A program made the translations under genes and the position numbers. Of a DNA stretch of 40,740 bases, positions 9,346 through 19,653 are shown piece by piece. Position 1 is the stretch's first letter, and each line of letters begins with the position of its first letter. The DNA comes from an uncultured bacterium (GTDB lineage Bacteria > Patescibacteriota > Minisyncoccia > Phycocordibacterales > UBA918), in contig CATMPJ010000005.1 in assembly GCA_950073265.1 (NCBI GenBank), forward strand, positions 1 to 40,740, given 5' to 3'. A model generated the notes under the pieces. That model saw only the letters and a list, made by a program, of their open reading frames with translations. It did not search any database and had not been told where the DNA came from.

Positions 9346-10653
9346 ATGACTGCTATCGACATAAATCACATCAAGAAAATCCACTTTATCGGCATCGGCG
9401 GCATCGGCATGTCTGCTTTGGCGCGACTAATGTTGCATGAAAAGAAAGTAGTGAGTGGTTCTGATCGTGAACTGACTCCGATTACCAAAGCGCTCGATAC
9501 CGAAGGGGTGCAAATTTTTGGTGAACAATCAACGGCCAATATCACGAAAGATATTGAGCTGGTGATATATACAGAAGCAATTACCGAAGGCAGCGAGGGT
9601 TGGAATGAGCTTCAGCAGGCTCGCTCTTTTGACATTCCAACAGTAAATTATTTTGAAGCCCTGGGCTTGGTTGCTAATCCGTACTATCTGATTGCTGTCG
9701 CTGGCACGCACGGTAAGACGACCGTCACCGCGATGATTACTGACGTCTTTGAAGCAAACGAAAAAGACCCGACCACTATCGTCGGTTCGCTTCGTGCCAA
9801 AACCGGAAGCAACTATCGAGCAGGGAAGAGCAAGTACGCTATTGTGGAAGCGTGTGAATATAAGCGAGACTTCTTGTTTCTCAAGCCAGACATTTTAGTT
9901 ATTACAAATCTCGAACATGAGCACACCGATTACTACAAAGATCTCGCCGCTGTGCAATCAGCGTTTAAGGAATTGGTTGGTCAAATTAATGAAGGTGGCG
10001 TAGTGATTGCCAATACCAAAGACCCAAATGTCGCACCAGTCTTAAAAGGTTGTGCTGCAAAAGTAATTGACTACCTAGAGTTTGTTGATCTCAAACTAAA
10101 ACTTAAACAACCCGGTCTACACAACCGACTCAATGCCGCTGCGGCCTTGGCGGTGGCTAAAAAAGAGAAGCTTGATATGGACACGAGCACAGAAGCGCTT
10201 GAGCAATTCACCGGTACCTGGCGTCGCTTTGAATACAAGGGAGAAATAAATGGTGCAGTAGTCTATGACGACTACGGACACCACCCAACCGAGATTAAAG
10301 CCACCCTTGCTGGTGCTCGTGAACTCTATCCAGACCGAAATATAATCTTGGTGTTTGAGCCACATACGTACAGTCGCACGGCGTCATTGTTCGATGCGTT
10401 CGCTAAGGTGTTTGCCGATGCAGACCAAGTGATTCTGCTGCCAATCTACGCTGCTCGAAATGAAAACCCACACGGAGTTACCAGTCGGGAATTGGCGGTA
10501 AAGGCACTTGAATACAACGACCAAGTCGCATTTATTAAAAGTTATGAAGAGGTGGTGCTGCAGCTTATTAATAACGTAAGTAGTAACGATGTGGTGTTAG
10601 TGATGGGAGCGGGTCCGATTGTTAATCTGACTAAACTTCTATTGAATAAATAA
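9346..10653 (+). CDS. murC: UDP-N-acetylmuramate--L-alanine ligase
   Basis: HFIGIGGIGMSALARLML, VAGTHGKTTVTAMI, YDDYGHHPTEIKATL, FEPHTYSRT. Confidence 0.93.
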   Translation: MTAIDINHIKKIHFIGIGGIGMSALARLMLHEKKVVSGSDRELTPITKALDTEGVQIFGEQSTANITKDIELVIYTEAITEGSEGWNELQQARSFDIPTVNYFEALGLVANPYYLIAVAGTHGKTTVTAMITDVFEANEKDPTTIVGSLRAKTGSNYRAGKSKYAIVEACEYKRDFLFLKPDILVITNLEHEHTDYYKDLAAVQSAFKELVGQINEGGVVIANTKDPNVAPVLKGCAAKVIDYLEFVDLKLKLKQPGLHNRLNAAAALAVAKKEKLDMDTSTEALEQFTGTWRRFEYKGEINGAVVYDDYGHHPTEIKATLAGARELYPDRNIILVFEPHTYSRTASLFDAFAKVFADADQVILLPIYAARNENPHGVTSRELAVKALEYNDQVAFIKSYEEVVLQLINNVSSNDVVLVMGAGPIVNLTKLLLNK

Positions 10654-10663
10654 AATATCTCAT

Positions 10664-11344
10664 ATGGAAAAAGGAGTATTGTCACTGGTTGCAACCCCAA
10701 TCGGAAATCTTGAAGACATCACACTACGGGCGCTACGCATCCTTAAGGAGGCCGATTACGTGCTCTGTGAAGACACTCGTGTCACCGGTAAATTACTCGC
10801 TCACTATGAGATTAAAAATACTTTACGACGCTATGATGCGCACACGAGCGAAGGGATCCATAATCAGATAATCAACGACGTCTTAGAAGGGAAGAGGATT
10901 GCTCTTGTAAGTGACGCGGGTACGCCTGGGGTGAGTGATCCGGGTGTATTGTTGGTTGAACGTGCTCGTGAGGCCGGAGTTACTATAGAAGTTATACCGG
11001 GGGCGTCTGCGGTGACTGCGGCGGTGTCGCTGGCGGGTATTAGTGGTAATCAATTTGCTTTCCTGGGGTTTGTGCCGCAGAAAAAAGGTCGTGAGACATT
11101 TTTTAGAAACCTTTCTGAGTATTCACTGCCCGTGGTGTGTTTTGAGTCGACCCATCGAATTCTTAAAACGCTATCCAGTCTCGATGAACTATATCCATCT
11201 GCCAAAATATACGTCGGTCGTGAATTGACCAAAATGCATGAAGAAATGATTGTCGATACAGCTGGCGCAATCTTAGCGCAGCTTGAAGCTGAACCAGTAC
11301 GGCAGAAAGGAGAATTTGTAGTTATTTTCGACCAGCGAAAATAG
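10664..11344 (+). CDS. rsmI: 16S rRNA (cytidine(1402)-2'-O)-methyltransferase
   Basis: LSLVATPIGNLEDITLRALRILKEADYVLCEDTR; LVSDAGTPGVSDPG; VIPGASAVTAA. Confidence 0.93.
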   Translation: MEKGVLSLVATPIGNLEDITLRALRILKEADYVLCEDTRVTGKLLAHYEIKNTLRRYDAHTSEGIHNQIINDVLEGKRIALVSDAGTPGVSDPGVLLVERAREAGVTIEVIPGASAVTAAVSLAGISGNQFAFLGFVPQKKGRETFFRNLSEYSLPVVCFESTHRILKTLSSLDELYPSAKIYVGRELTKMHEEMIVDTAGAILAQLEAEPVRQKGEFVVIFDQRK

Positions 11345-11541
11345 CCTCAAATTCTATGGCAGCTCGCTACAGTCAGACTCTCCCTTGGTAAGTCGAATCT
11401 GACTAAGCGCCTGCATAAGCAAAATATAGTCGTCGTTACTCTCCTCATGATTTTGCTTAAGTTTGTAGTTATTTTTGATCTATGAATGTAGGTTGATTAT
11501 ACTGACTCGTTTTATCCTGCAATGTGCGTTAAAATAGTTGC

Positions 11542-11769
11542 ATGAGTAAAGAAACATTGGTATTTGTCTTCGGTATTATTCTTTTAGTAATACCATTTCT
11601 TGGCATTCCAGAAGAGTGGCGCCAGTATTTAGTAGCGGTTATAGGTGCATTATTGGTATTTATTGGGTATGCATTGCGGCGAATTGTATTCTTGCGCCGG
11701 ATTGAGCGGCAAAGCGGTGAGCGCGCCTCAGATTCCTTCGTAGAGAGTACAGAGGTAGCGGCGGAATAA
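11542..11769 (+). CDS. Small two-TM membrane protein
   Basis: 75 aa, hydrophobic FVFGIILLVIPFLG and YLVAVIGALLVFIGYAL; -10 TAAAAT 6 nt before the ATG. Confidence 0.6.
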   Translation: MSKETLVFVFGIILLVIPFLGIPEEWRQYLVAVIGALLVFIGYALRRIVFLRRIERQSGERASDSFVESTEVAAE

Positions 11770-11775
11770 ATCTAA

Positions 11776-11806
11776 AGGGTCTGTTTTTCTAAGAAAAACA
11801 GACCCT
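11776..11806. terminator. Long hairpin AGGGTCTGTTTTTCT-A-AGAAAAACAGACCCT
   Basis: 15-bp perfect arms, 1-nt centre, just after the stop codon of the preceding CDS. Confidence 0.6.
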
Positions 11807-11853
11807 GTGAGCTATTTTCATTCCGCAGCACATCTTGCTGTTATTATATGACT

Positions 11854-13365
11854 ATGTCAGACGAACAGAAACCATCTGTACGGTTGTTTTCGCATGAAGA
11901 TGATACGCCTAAAGAAGCGCGCGGAGCACTTATTCCTAGTAGTCTTGCTGTACCAGAGTTGACGGTCGCTAAGGATGCAGATTCTACCTTTAAGTTAACA
12001 GCAAAACGCGCAATGCACACAGCGTTATTACCGATAGCCTCTACGGCAGTGCTGGCACTTGTCTTATTTGGCGGATATAGTATCGCCCCAAATGTAAACA
12101 ATGCTGCTCTCGTACCTTCGGTTACGATTGTAGATCCGTATACAAACAATCAACGTATATTGGAAAACGGTCCAGAAGAAGCTTTGTCAGATTCGTCGGT
12201 CTTTACCGACGTTCGAGACGCTTTCGTTACAGAAAAACAAACCTTTGTTGAAGTCGATATCACTGGATCTAGTGTTCGATACTATGAAAACGGCATACTT
12301 GAACAAGAGAGTGAAATCATTGCTCGCGGCGAACACGGATCCTGGTGGGACATTCCGTCCGGAATATATGAAGTAACAGGAAAGCAAGAGCGTCATTTCT
12401 CAGAATACACCCAGACATATTTTCCGTGGAGTCTGGTATTTGAGGGTAACTACCTGCTGCACGGCGTACCTGAGTATGCTGCGGGGAGTGTAGTAGCGGA
12501 AGATTTTACTGGGGGAGGTGTCCGCCTTCAGACCAGTGAAGCGGAACTATTGTTTAATCAAGTAGAGGAAGGTACTACGGTGCTTGTGCGCGCCCTTGCG
12601 CCAAAACCGCAAGATCGTTTTGTGTACACACCGATTGGTCCAGAAACTACCGCTCGAGAGTACTTGGTGGCCGACATTGATAGTGGTACGATTCTGACCG
12701 CCAAAGGCAAGGATGACGTGGTCTCAATTGCTTCACTTACCAAACTTATGACGGCTGTAGTGACGGCTGAAAAAATCAGCTTAGACAAACGGGTATACGT
12801 AATAGCGCCGACCTTTGTGCAATCACTGATACCGCGCTTAGCAGAGCGTAGCAGTGTATCGATGTATAGCCTACTGCAAATCTTGCTCGTTGAATCTTCT
12901 AATGAGGCGGCTGAAGTTATCGCTGGTGACTACGGCCGCGACGCCTTTATTGAAGAGATGAATAATAAGGCTAGATTGGTAGGGATGTTTGATAGTAATT
13001 TTGCTGACCCTTCTGGACTCAGTGCAGACAACCGTTCTTCAGCCAACGATCTCTTTTTACTTACCAAATACATTTATGACAATCGTGACTTCATCTTTGA
13101 GATTACTGCTACCGGAGAAGCGGTTGGAGTTGAGGGCGGCGGCGAGTTTAGCGCTCTGAACAATTTTAACGAAGTTGAAGAGATTGATAATTTCATCGGC
13201 GGAAAGATTGGCGAGACATTAGCGGCTGGGATGACCTCTATTTCGTTGCACGAGATCATGATTGGAGGACAAAAGCGAACCATCGCAGTAATCATTCTTG
13301 GCTCATCTGCACGTAACGATGACGTGAAAACACTTCTCAATTTTGTCGACGAAAACTATGAGTAG
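11854..13365 (+). CDS. Membrane-anchored YkuD-like domain fused to S11-type D-alanyl-D-alanine carboxypeptidase
   Basis: YkuD-like YLLHGVPEYAAGSVVAEDFTGGGVRL; penicillin-binding motifs SLTK, SSN, KIG. Confidence 0.8.
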   Translation: MSDEQKPSVRLFSHEDDTPKEARGALIPSSLAVPELTVAKDADSTFKLTAKRAMHTALLPIASTAVLALVLFGGYSIAPNVNNAALVPSVTIVDPYTNNQRILENGPEEALSDSSVFTDVRDAFVTEKQTFVEVDITGSSVRYYENGILEQESEIIARGEHGSWWDIPSGIYEVTGKQERHFSEYTQTYFPWSLVFEGNYLLHGVPEYAAGSVVAEDFTGGGVRLQTSEAELLFNQVEEGTTVLVRALAPKPQDRFVYTPIGPETTAREYLVADIDSGTILTAKGKDDVVSIASLTKLMTAVVTAEKISLDKRVYVIAPTFVQSLIPRLAERSSVSMYSLLQILLVESSNEAAEVIAGDYGRDAFIEEMNNKARLVGMFDSNFADPSGLSADNRSSANDLFLLTKYIYDNRDFIFEITATGEAVGVEGGGEFSALNNFNEVEEIDNFIGGKIGETLAAGMTSISLHEIMIGGQKRTIAVIILGSSARNDDVKTLLNFVDENYE

Positions 13366-13386
13366 TGCGCTATACTACTAATAGCT

Positions 13387-15195
13387 ATGACCAAATTTGA
13401 TCCGGAAAAAATCACCTATTTTGCCAAAACCGATGCCCGAGGCAGTCAGGTGCCGTTTGGTATAAAAGCTCGGGATCGACAGCGTCACATGTACGTGATT
13501 GGGAAGACAGGTATGGGTAAGTCGACGCTCTTGGAGAATATGGCCGTGCAGGATATTCAGAATGGGGAAGGTATGGCGTTCATTGATCCGCACGGGTCAG
13601 CGGCCGAAACGCTCCTTAACTACGTACCGGAACACCGAGTGAATGATGTCGTGTATTTTGCGCCGTTTGATATGGCAAACCCAATCTCCTTCAACGTGAT
13701 GGAAGACGTGGGTGAAGACAAGCGGCACTTGGTGGTGTCAGGCCTCATGTCTACCTTTAAGAAAATCTGGGTCGACGCTTGGAGTGCACGTATGGAGTAT
13801 ATTCTCACCAATGCGTTGCTCGCGTTGATTGAGTATCCGGACACAACGCTTCTGTCTGTAAACAAACTCTTAGCCGATAAAGCCTATCGAAAGAAAGTGG
13901 TTGATTACTGTACTGACCCGTCCGTGAAAGCGTTTTGGAATGAGGAATTTGCCAACTATAGCGACCGGATGGCACAAGATGCGCTGCCAGCGATTCAAAA
14001 CAAAGTGGGGCAATTCACCGGTAATCCGCTGATTCGTAATATCATTGGCCAACCAAAGTCGAGTTTTGATCTGCGAAAAATGATGGACGAGCAAAAGATT
14101 ATCATCATGAACCTCTCTAAAGGTCTGATTGGTGAGACTAACGCTAACTTGCTCGGGTCAATGCTAACGACTCGCATTTATCTGGCAGCGATGAGTCGTG
14201 CTGATTTGCCGGTGGAACAAATGAAGCAAATGCCCAACTTCTATTTTTATGTTGACGAGTTCCAGTCTTTTGCTAATGCGACTTTCGCAAACATTCTCTC
14301 TGAAGCTCGTAAGTATCACCTTAACCTCATTATTGCGCACCAGTACGTAGAGCAAATGGAAGAAGATGTGCGTAATGCGGTATTTGGTAACGTGGGTACG
14401 ACTATTGCGTTTCGGGTTGGTCCGTTTGATGCTGAAGTACTTGAGACGGTGTTTGCGCCGCGATTTACCGCTATCGACTTGGTTAATCTTGGCTTTGCGC
14501 AAATCTACCTCAGTCTCATGATTGATGGGATTGGTTCGCAGCCATTTTCGGCCCAAACCCTGCCGCCAATTCAGCCGCCACATATATCGGCCCGGGAAAT
14601 GACTATCGCTGCGAGTCGCAAGATATACACTAAGCCACGCAGTGAAGTTGAAGAGATAGTCGCTAGTTTGCATACCCCTAAAGAGTCGCAAAAACCACCA
14701 ACAAAAAAGAATCACGATAATAAAAAACAGCCAGCAAAAAACGCGCCAGCTGCAAAAAGCCCTGATGAGTTGCGGGCAATTTTGAGCGATATGACGAAAT
14801 CAAAGCCAGATAACTCGTCAGAAAAGAAGCTGTCACAATCTAATCAGAAAAAACCAGATAAGAATAAAAACCAAGGCAAACAAAAGCCAGCAGAAAAACC
14901 AGATCCAAAGGCCGATCTTAAAAATGCTCTGGCCTCAGTGCTGCAAAATAGTGCCAGTCAGAGTCAGGCCGAAGATAACAATCAGCAGGCTGCGCCACAG
15001 TCTAAAAAAGACACTGACCACAAAAAATCAGCTCCTCAAAACAACACCCAGAAAAATGAGCACGTGCCTAAGAAAACTGGAGATAGCACGCACTCACAGG
15101 ATAAAAGCACGACTCCAGACCAGGATTCTCTTGACCAAAAGTACATTAAAAAAATGCTTAAAGATGAGCCGGCGCAGCGGTCACCGCTTGGGTAA
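13387..15195 (+). CDS. Type IV secretion/conjugation-type DNA-binding ATPase (VirD4/TraD-like) with K/Q-rich tail
   Basis: VIGKTGMGKSTLLENM Walker A, FIDPHGSAAETLL, FYFYVDEFQSFAN Walker B. Confidence 0.85.
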   Translation: MTKFDPEKITYFAKTDARGSQVPFGIKARDRQRHMYVIGKTGMGKSTLLENMAVQDIQNGEGMAFIDPHGSAAETLLNYVPEHRVNDVVYFAPFDMANPISFNVMEDVGEDKRHLVVSGLMSTFKKIWVDAWSARMEYILTNALLALIEYPDTTLLSVNKLLADKAYRKKVVDYCTDPSVKAFWNEEFANYSDRMAQDALPAIQNKVGQFTGNPLIRNIIGQPKSSFDLRKMMDEQKIIIMNLSKGLIGETNANLLGSMLTTRIYLAAMSRADLPVEQMKQMPNFYFYVDEFQSFANATFANILSEARKYHLNLIIAHQYVEQMEEDVRNAVFGNVGTTIAFRVGPFDAEVLETVFAPRFTAIDLVNLGFAQIYLSLMIDGIGSQPFSAQTLPPIQPPHISAREMTIAASRKIYTKPRSEVEEIVASLHTPKESQKPPTKKNHDNKKQPAKNAPAAKSPDELRAILSDMTKSKPDNSSEKKLSQSNQKKPDKNKNQGKQKPAEKPDPKADLKNALASVLQNSASQSQAEDNNQQAAPQSKKDTDHKKSAPQNNTQKNEHVPKKTGDSTHSQDKSTTPDQDSLDQKYIKKMLKDEPAQRSPLG

Positions 15196-15197
15196 AT

Positions 15198-16559
15198 ATG
15201 CGTTGGGGCTGCCTAGTATTTATATTATTGCCAAGTGTAGTGGAAGCGGCGGTAACGATACATGAGGTAGCCTGGATGGGTAACGCAACGTCAGCCAACT
15301 ACGAATGGATAGAACTTCACAATGATGGAGCTGCTACACCTCTCGATGGCTGGGTGCTTAGCGACGGAAAGAATTTATCAATTACGCTGTCCGGTACCAT
15401 TCCCCAAAACAGCTATGCCGTTTTAGAGCGTTCGACAGATGATTCGGCGCCTGGAACGGCTTTTCTTTTGTATAGTGGGGCGTTGGTTAATAGCGGTGCC
15501 ACATTATCGTTGCGGCGCAGTGACGGGTTCTTGGAAGACCAGGTGGCGGGCGGTGATGCGTGGCAAAATATTGGTGGTGATAATACCACCAAAGAAACCG
15601 CCCAATATACATCAGCTGGTTGGGTTACTGCCAAGGCGACCCCGGGCAAAGCTAATGAGGAAAAGACAACTACGAAAGAAACACAAACCAATACGAGTAA
15701 CACAAGTGACACGAGTACATCAAACCGCAATACAACCAGTGCGGTAAAAAGAAGTGAACCAGATGAGCCAAAGAGTTTAGAGCTTTTACCATCATCTCTA
15801 GAACTGGCGGTGACTGCGCCCGAGACTGGGTACGTTAATCAAGAAATCGTCTTTAGTGCCGATGCCTCTGGCATCGGCACTACGCTCACCAACTCATTGT
15901 CCTACGAGTGGAATTTTGGTGATGGTATGACAGATGGTGGGGAAGAAGTCTCACACCGGTTTCAATTTCCGGGTACGTACGTGGTGATGGTGTACGGACA
16001 CTACAAGCGTCAAGAGCAGGTAGCTAGACACGAGATAACGATTCTGCCGGTGACGTTGTCGCTCTCGCGTAATCGTACCGGTGATTTGCAGATTAATAAC
16101 AATGCGCAGTACGAAGTTGATATCTCTGGTTTCACTATACAGGGCAGTAAGTCATTCACATTTGCAGAGCACAGCATTGTGCTACCGCTTCAAACCATCA
16201 CGTTGCATGCGTATGATATTGGTGGCAACGCCACCTTGTATGATGAGACAGGAGCTTATATCGCTTCAGAAACCACGGCTGCGCCAGCTGTCGCTACAGC
16301 CGCAGCTACCCCACAACCCCTCGCTCGTTCCACCACCTATAGCGCACCAACATTCACTAAGTTACCTACATCAGAAAATTCCGATATTCTGAACCAGACA
16401 GAAGCAACAACTAGTCAGCCAACTGTCATCTCCATCAACCAAGAAAGTCGCAATCCTAATCAAGCAACTCCAACAGCAAACAACAACCGCTGGCCGTATG
16501 CAGCTCTCGCTGGTCTACTCGTCCTCGGGATTGGTGGTGTGGTGTATCGAAGGGTGTGA
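15198..16559 (+). CDS. Secreted lamin-tail-domain and PKD-domain protein with C-terminal TM
   Basis: VTIHEVAWMGNATSANYEWIELHNDG (LTD); YEWNFGDGMTDGGEEVSHRFQFPGTYVV (PKD); C-terminal TM YAALAGLLVLGIGGVVYRRV. Confidence 0.8.
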   Translation: MRWGCLVFILLPSVVEAAVTIHEVAWMGNATSANYEWIELHNDGAATPLDGWVLSDGKNLSITLSGTIPQNSYAVLERSTDDSAPGTAFLLYSGALVNSGATLSLRRSDGFLEDQVAGGDAWQNIGGDNTTKETAQYTSAGWVTAKATPGKANEEKTTTKETQTNTSNTSDTSTSNRNTTSAVKRSEPDEPKSLELLPSSLELAVTAPETGYVNQEIVFSADASGIGTTLTNSLSYEWNFGDGMTDGGEEVSHRFQFPGTYVVMVYGHYKRQEQVARHEITILPVTLSLSRNRTGDLQINNNAQYEVDISGFTIQGSKSFTFAEHSIVLPLQTITLHAYDIGGNATLYDETGAYIASETTAAPAVATAAATPQPLARSTTYSAPTFTKLPTSENSDILNQTEATTSQPTVISINQESRNPNQATPTANNNRWPYAALAGLLVLGIGGVVYRRV

Positions 16560-16605
16560 CGGCTTTCGAGCAAAACCACTATAAACTCTGTTATTATAGG
16601 CAATT

Positions 16606-17808
16606 ATGAACCCAGCTGTGGCAGAAAGAAAGCCAAAAATACTGATAGTCACGGGAGTACTCTGGGTTGGTGGTGGTGCAGAAAAAGTAGCTGCTAATCT
16701 CGGCAATTATCTCGTTGATGAGGGCTACGAAACTCACCTGCTCACATTCTATGAAGATGATAATAAATATCCTTTTCGAGGGACATACTACACCCTTAAT
16801 GAAAAGCCACCTCGTTCTCGCCTATATAAGATATGGGGTATCCCACTCCGTGTATGGCGCATAGCTCGTTATATAAAGAAGCATGATATTGATATGGCAG
16901 TATCATTTCTTGAAGAAGCCAATTTCTATACGCTAGTTGCCAAACTGCTATTTGTACGTCGGTTGCCTGTGGTTGTGTCTGTACGCAACAACATCAATAA
17001 GCGAGGATGGTTATTTAAAATACTTACTAAACACCTTTACCCTTACGCAAAGCGCGTAGTGAGTGTCACAAAAGCAATCGAAGAGATTCTAAAAAAAGAA
17101 TACCACCTCACTAATACGACCACCATCTATAACCCGATTGACACAGAGTTAGTCAAAAAGAAAACTGCAGAACCATTACCAACAGAATGGCAATGGTTAA
17201 AAGACCGATCCTATGTGGCGATTTCTATCGGACGACTCACTCACCAAAAAGGGCAATGGCACCTTATACGAGCTTTTAGTGAAGTAGTGAAGAAGTTTCC
17301 TGAAGCAATATTAGTTATCGTTGGAGAGGGTGAGTATCGAGAAAAGCTTCTGAAACTTATTAGTGATAGTGGGCTGACAGACAATGTATTTTTAGCTGGT
17401 AAACACAATAATGTGTATCCATTCTTAGCGACAGCCGATGTGTTTGTGTTTAGTTCACTATACGAAGGTATGCCAAACACTATGCTTGAAGCGTACTCTG
17501 TCGGCCTGCCAATCATTTCACCAGATTGCGTTAGCGGGCCGCGGGAAATCATCGCACCAGATTTAAAAATAGATGAAGATATAGAATATCCACACAGCAC
17601 CAAGTATGGAATGTTAATTCAGCCAATGGAAAATGAAGAGATTTGGCAACCAGTGCAGGATGTATTGCTGACCAAGGCGGAAGAGGAATTAGCTCAGCAG
17701 ATTTATGAACGATTGACTGAATCCGCTATTAAACCTGAAACTCAGACACTTATTTCATCTTTTGAAATCAAACCAATCAATCAGCAGTGGGAAAGGTTGA
17801 TAATGTGA
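16606..17808 (+). CDS. Glycosyltransferase family 4
   Basis: GGGAEKVAANLGNYL; GEGEYREKL; VFVFSSLYEGMPNTMLEAYSVGLPII. Confidence 0.88.
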   Translation: MNPAVAERKPKILIVTGVLWVGGGAEKVAANLGNYLVDEGYETHLLTFYEDDNKYPFRGTYYTLNEKPPRSRLYKIWGIPLRVWRIARYIKKHDIDMAVSFLEEANFYTLVAKLLFVRRLPVVVSVRNNINKRGWLFKILTKHLYPYAKRVVSVTKAIEEILKKEYHLTNTTTIYNPIDTELVKKKTAEPLPTEWQWLKDRSYVAISIGRLTHQKGQWHLIRAFSEVVKKFPEAILVIVGEGEYREKLLKLISDSGLTDNVFLAGKHNNVYPFLATADVFVFSSLYEGMPNTMLEAYSVGLPIISPDCVSGPREIIAPDLKIDEDIEYPHSTKYGMLIQPMENEEIWQPVQDVLLTKAEEELAQQIYERLTESAIKPETQTLISSFEIKPINQQWERLIM

Positions 17809-17809
17809 T

Positions 17810-18913
17810 TCAGATTTTGAGACCAGACAAAACTTTTTCAACTCGACGGTCCCATGTGTAGTGACTTTTAAAATCATGGTAGGCAGTATTTGCGATCTTT
17901 TCGCGTAGTGCCGTATCTTGAGATAGGTGCTCCAAAGCATGTACCCATTCATCAACTGAGCTTGGGTCGCACAGTATCGCGTTGTAATTGTTTCTAAGAA
18001 CCTCTTTTAAGACTGGAATATCTGAAGCGATAATTGGTTTTTTTGCAGCCATGTATTCGAATATCTTTAGTGGTGACATCCATTTAGCAATATCGATAGT
18101 ATTTCCTTGAGCAGAGACTGCGTTTTGATACGGAGCCAGCATCACCTCGAATCCATGATAAAAGCGAGGAAGGGAGTTTTGTTCTATAAAACCATGGAAA
18201 ATGATATTAGGAACAGTCTCACAATGTTGCCGCCAAAAAGCCAGATCTTCCTCAGTGCCACCAACTATGTGAAATTCAAAAGTAGGAAGCAGTGGTGCAA
18301 GTTTACTGATCAACTCCATTCCTTTGCCAGCGTATAAGTGTCCTACATAGCCAACTCTAAATTTTTTGTCAGAAAAGATAGACTCTACGTTATCAACTTC
18401 TAGAATATCTGAAGCATCGGGGACTACTATAATTTTACCTGCTACAGAAGGATACATCTCTATGTATTTCTCACGCAACGCATGGCTAATCACCACGATG
18501 CGTTCACAACATTTTCTATTGATCAGCATTGTTTCTACGATGCGTGTAGCTTTTGTGTTTGGAGGTTTGTGGATTTCATACACGCATTTAGTGCGAAGTA
18601 ATGCAATGGGCAGTAGGCCAAAGGCAAATCTGCCGTATACCAAATCGTTTCCTTTTCCGAAAATAATATAGAGTGTACTCTTTAAAATGTAGGACAGTAA
18701 ACCCACTTTTCTTTTTTTTGAAGAGAAGGTTCGGATTTTGAAGTCGTCAGATACGCTATAATATTCGGAAATTTCTTTAGAAAAAACTCCTTTTTGTCCG
18801 ATAAGAGTCACGTCATGCCCATGAGCAGAAAAAGCGGCACACATTTTGATTACTTGAACGCTATTTGCCGTACGTGAAGGAAAAACTGAATTTGATAAAT
18901 ATATTAATTTCAT
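17810..18913 (-). CDS. Glycosyltransferase family 4
   Basis: RTANSVQVIKMCAAFSAHGHDVTLIG; VGYVGHLYAGKGMELI; PLKIFEYMAAKKPIIASD. Confidence 0.85.
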   Translation of the reverse strand: MKLIYLSNSVFPSRTANSVQVIKMCAAFSAHGHDVTLIGQKGVFSKEISEYYSVSDDFKIRTFSSKKRKVGLLSYILKSTLYIIFGKGNDLVYGRFAFGLLPIALLRTKCVYEIHKPPNTKATRIVETMLINRKCCERIVVISHALREKYIEMYPSVAGKIIVVPDASDILEVDNVESIFSDKKFRVGYVGHLYAGKGMELISKLAPLLPTFEFHIVGGTEEDLAFWRQHCETVPNIIFHGFIEQNSLPRFYHGFEVMLAPYQNAVSAQGNTIDIAKWMSPLKIFEYMAAKKPIIASDIPVLKEVLRNNYNAILCDPSSVDEWVHALEHLSQDTALREKIANTAYHDFKSHYTWDRRVEKVLSGLKI

Positions 18914-19653
18914 CGAGTAATTATTTTACGCAAATTCCTCAGTAGTAGCGTACAAAGCAGTTTCAACTGGTTTTTCAGCGACTTATTGTTAGGGTCTTGT
19001 ACTTTTTCAAACATATCTGGGTGAACTACAGACACAAGAGAACGTTTCGCATGACCGTGTTCATCTTTGAAAAACTCAACCTCATTAAGCTGGTCTTCTT
19101 TAACAAATAAAACAATATTTTGCTTATAAAAAGATTTTATTTCCTCATTCCTCCAAAGTAAATGTCTAAATGGATCCAAGAATACGTAACCGCGAACCTT
19201 AAAAGATTCTATCCAATATTCTAAATACTGCTCATTAAAATGATTTGTACCTCCTTGCCAAGGAATCGCTGCTGAGAAGAGTATTACATCGCTATGTCGG
19301 GTAAGCGTGTCAAGAAACACATCTTTTTTGTCTTCATGAATGTGCTCAGCTACTTCTAAAGAAGTAACGAGATTAAACTTCCTCTTTAAATCTATTGGCT
19401 GTTCTAAGTCATGTTGTAAAAAATTCTTCTTCTCAATCTTAAGAAGTGTCTGATCAACCCACTTACCATCTATTCCTGTTATTTCTGTGCCATTTTCGCT
19501 CCATACTTTCAGCCATGTACCGGTACCACACCCCACATCAAGTACAGATTTTGGTTTTAGTTTCGAATATATAATTGGCACAATGATTTCAGCAGAATGC
19601 CTTGACCCTACAGTGCGGTTTTCAAAATAGCCTTTAGTGTAATTCATCTCCAC
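18910..19653 (-). CDS. Class I SAM-dependent methyltransferase
   Basis: VLDVGCGTGTWLKVWSENGTEITGIDG; SLEVAEHI. Confidence 0.85.
   Translation of the reverse strand: MEMNYTKGYFENRTVGSRHSAEIIVPIIYSKLKPKSVLDVGCGTGTWLKVWSENGTEITGIDGKWVDQTLLKIEKKNFLQHDLEQPIDLKRKFNLVTSLEVAEHIHEDKKDVFLDTLTRHSDVILFSAAIPWQGGTNHFNEQYLEYWIESFKVRGYVFLDPFRHLLWRNEEIKSFYKQNIVLFVKEDQLNEVEFFKDEHGHAKRSLVSVVHPDMFEKVQDPNNKSLKNQLKLLCTLLLRNLRKIITR

Noticed and set aside
9385-9411. Tandem ATCGGCATCGGCGGCATCGGCATG repeat
   Set aside because: It encodes the conserved GIGGIGMS nucleotide-binding loop of MurC.
11345-11500. Possible small RNA with AGCAAAAT/ATTTTGCT and GTCAGA/TCTGAC pairs
   Set aside because: Pairs are short with large loops; no clear terminator; could be chance.
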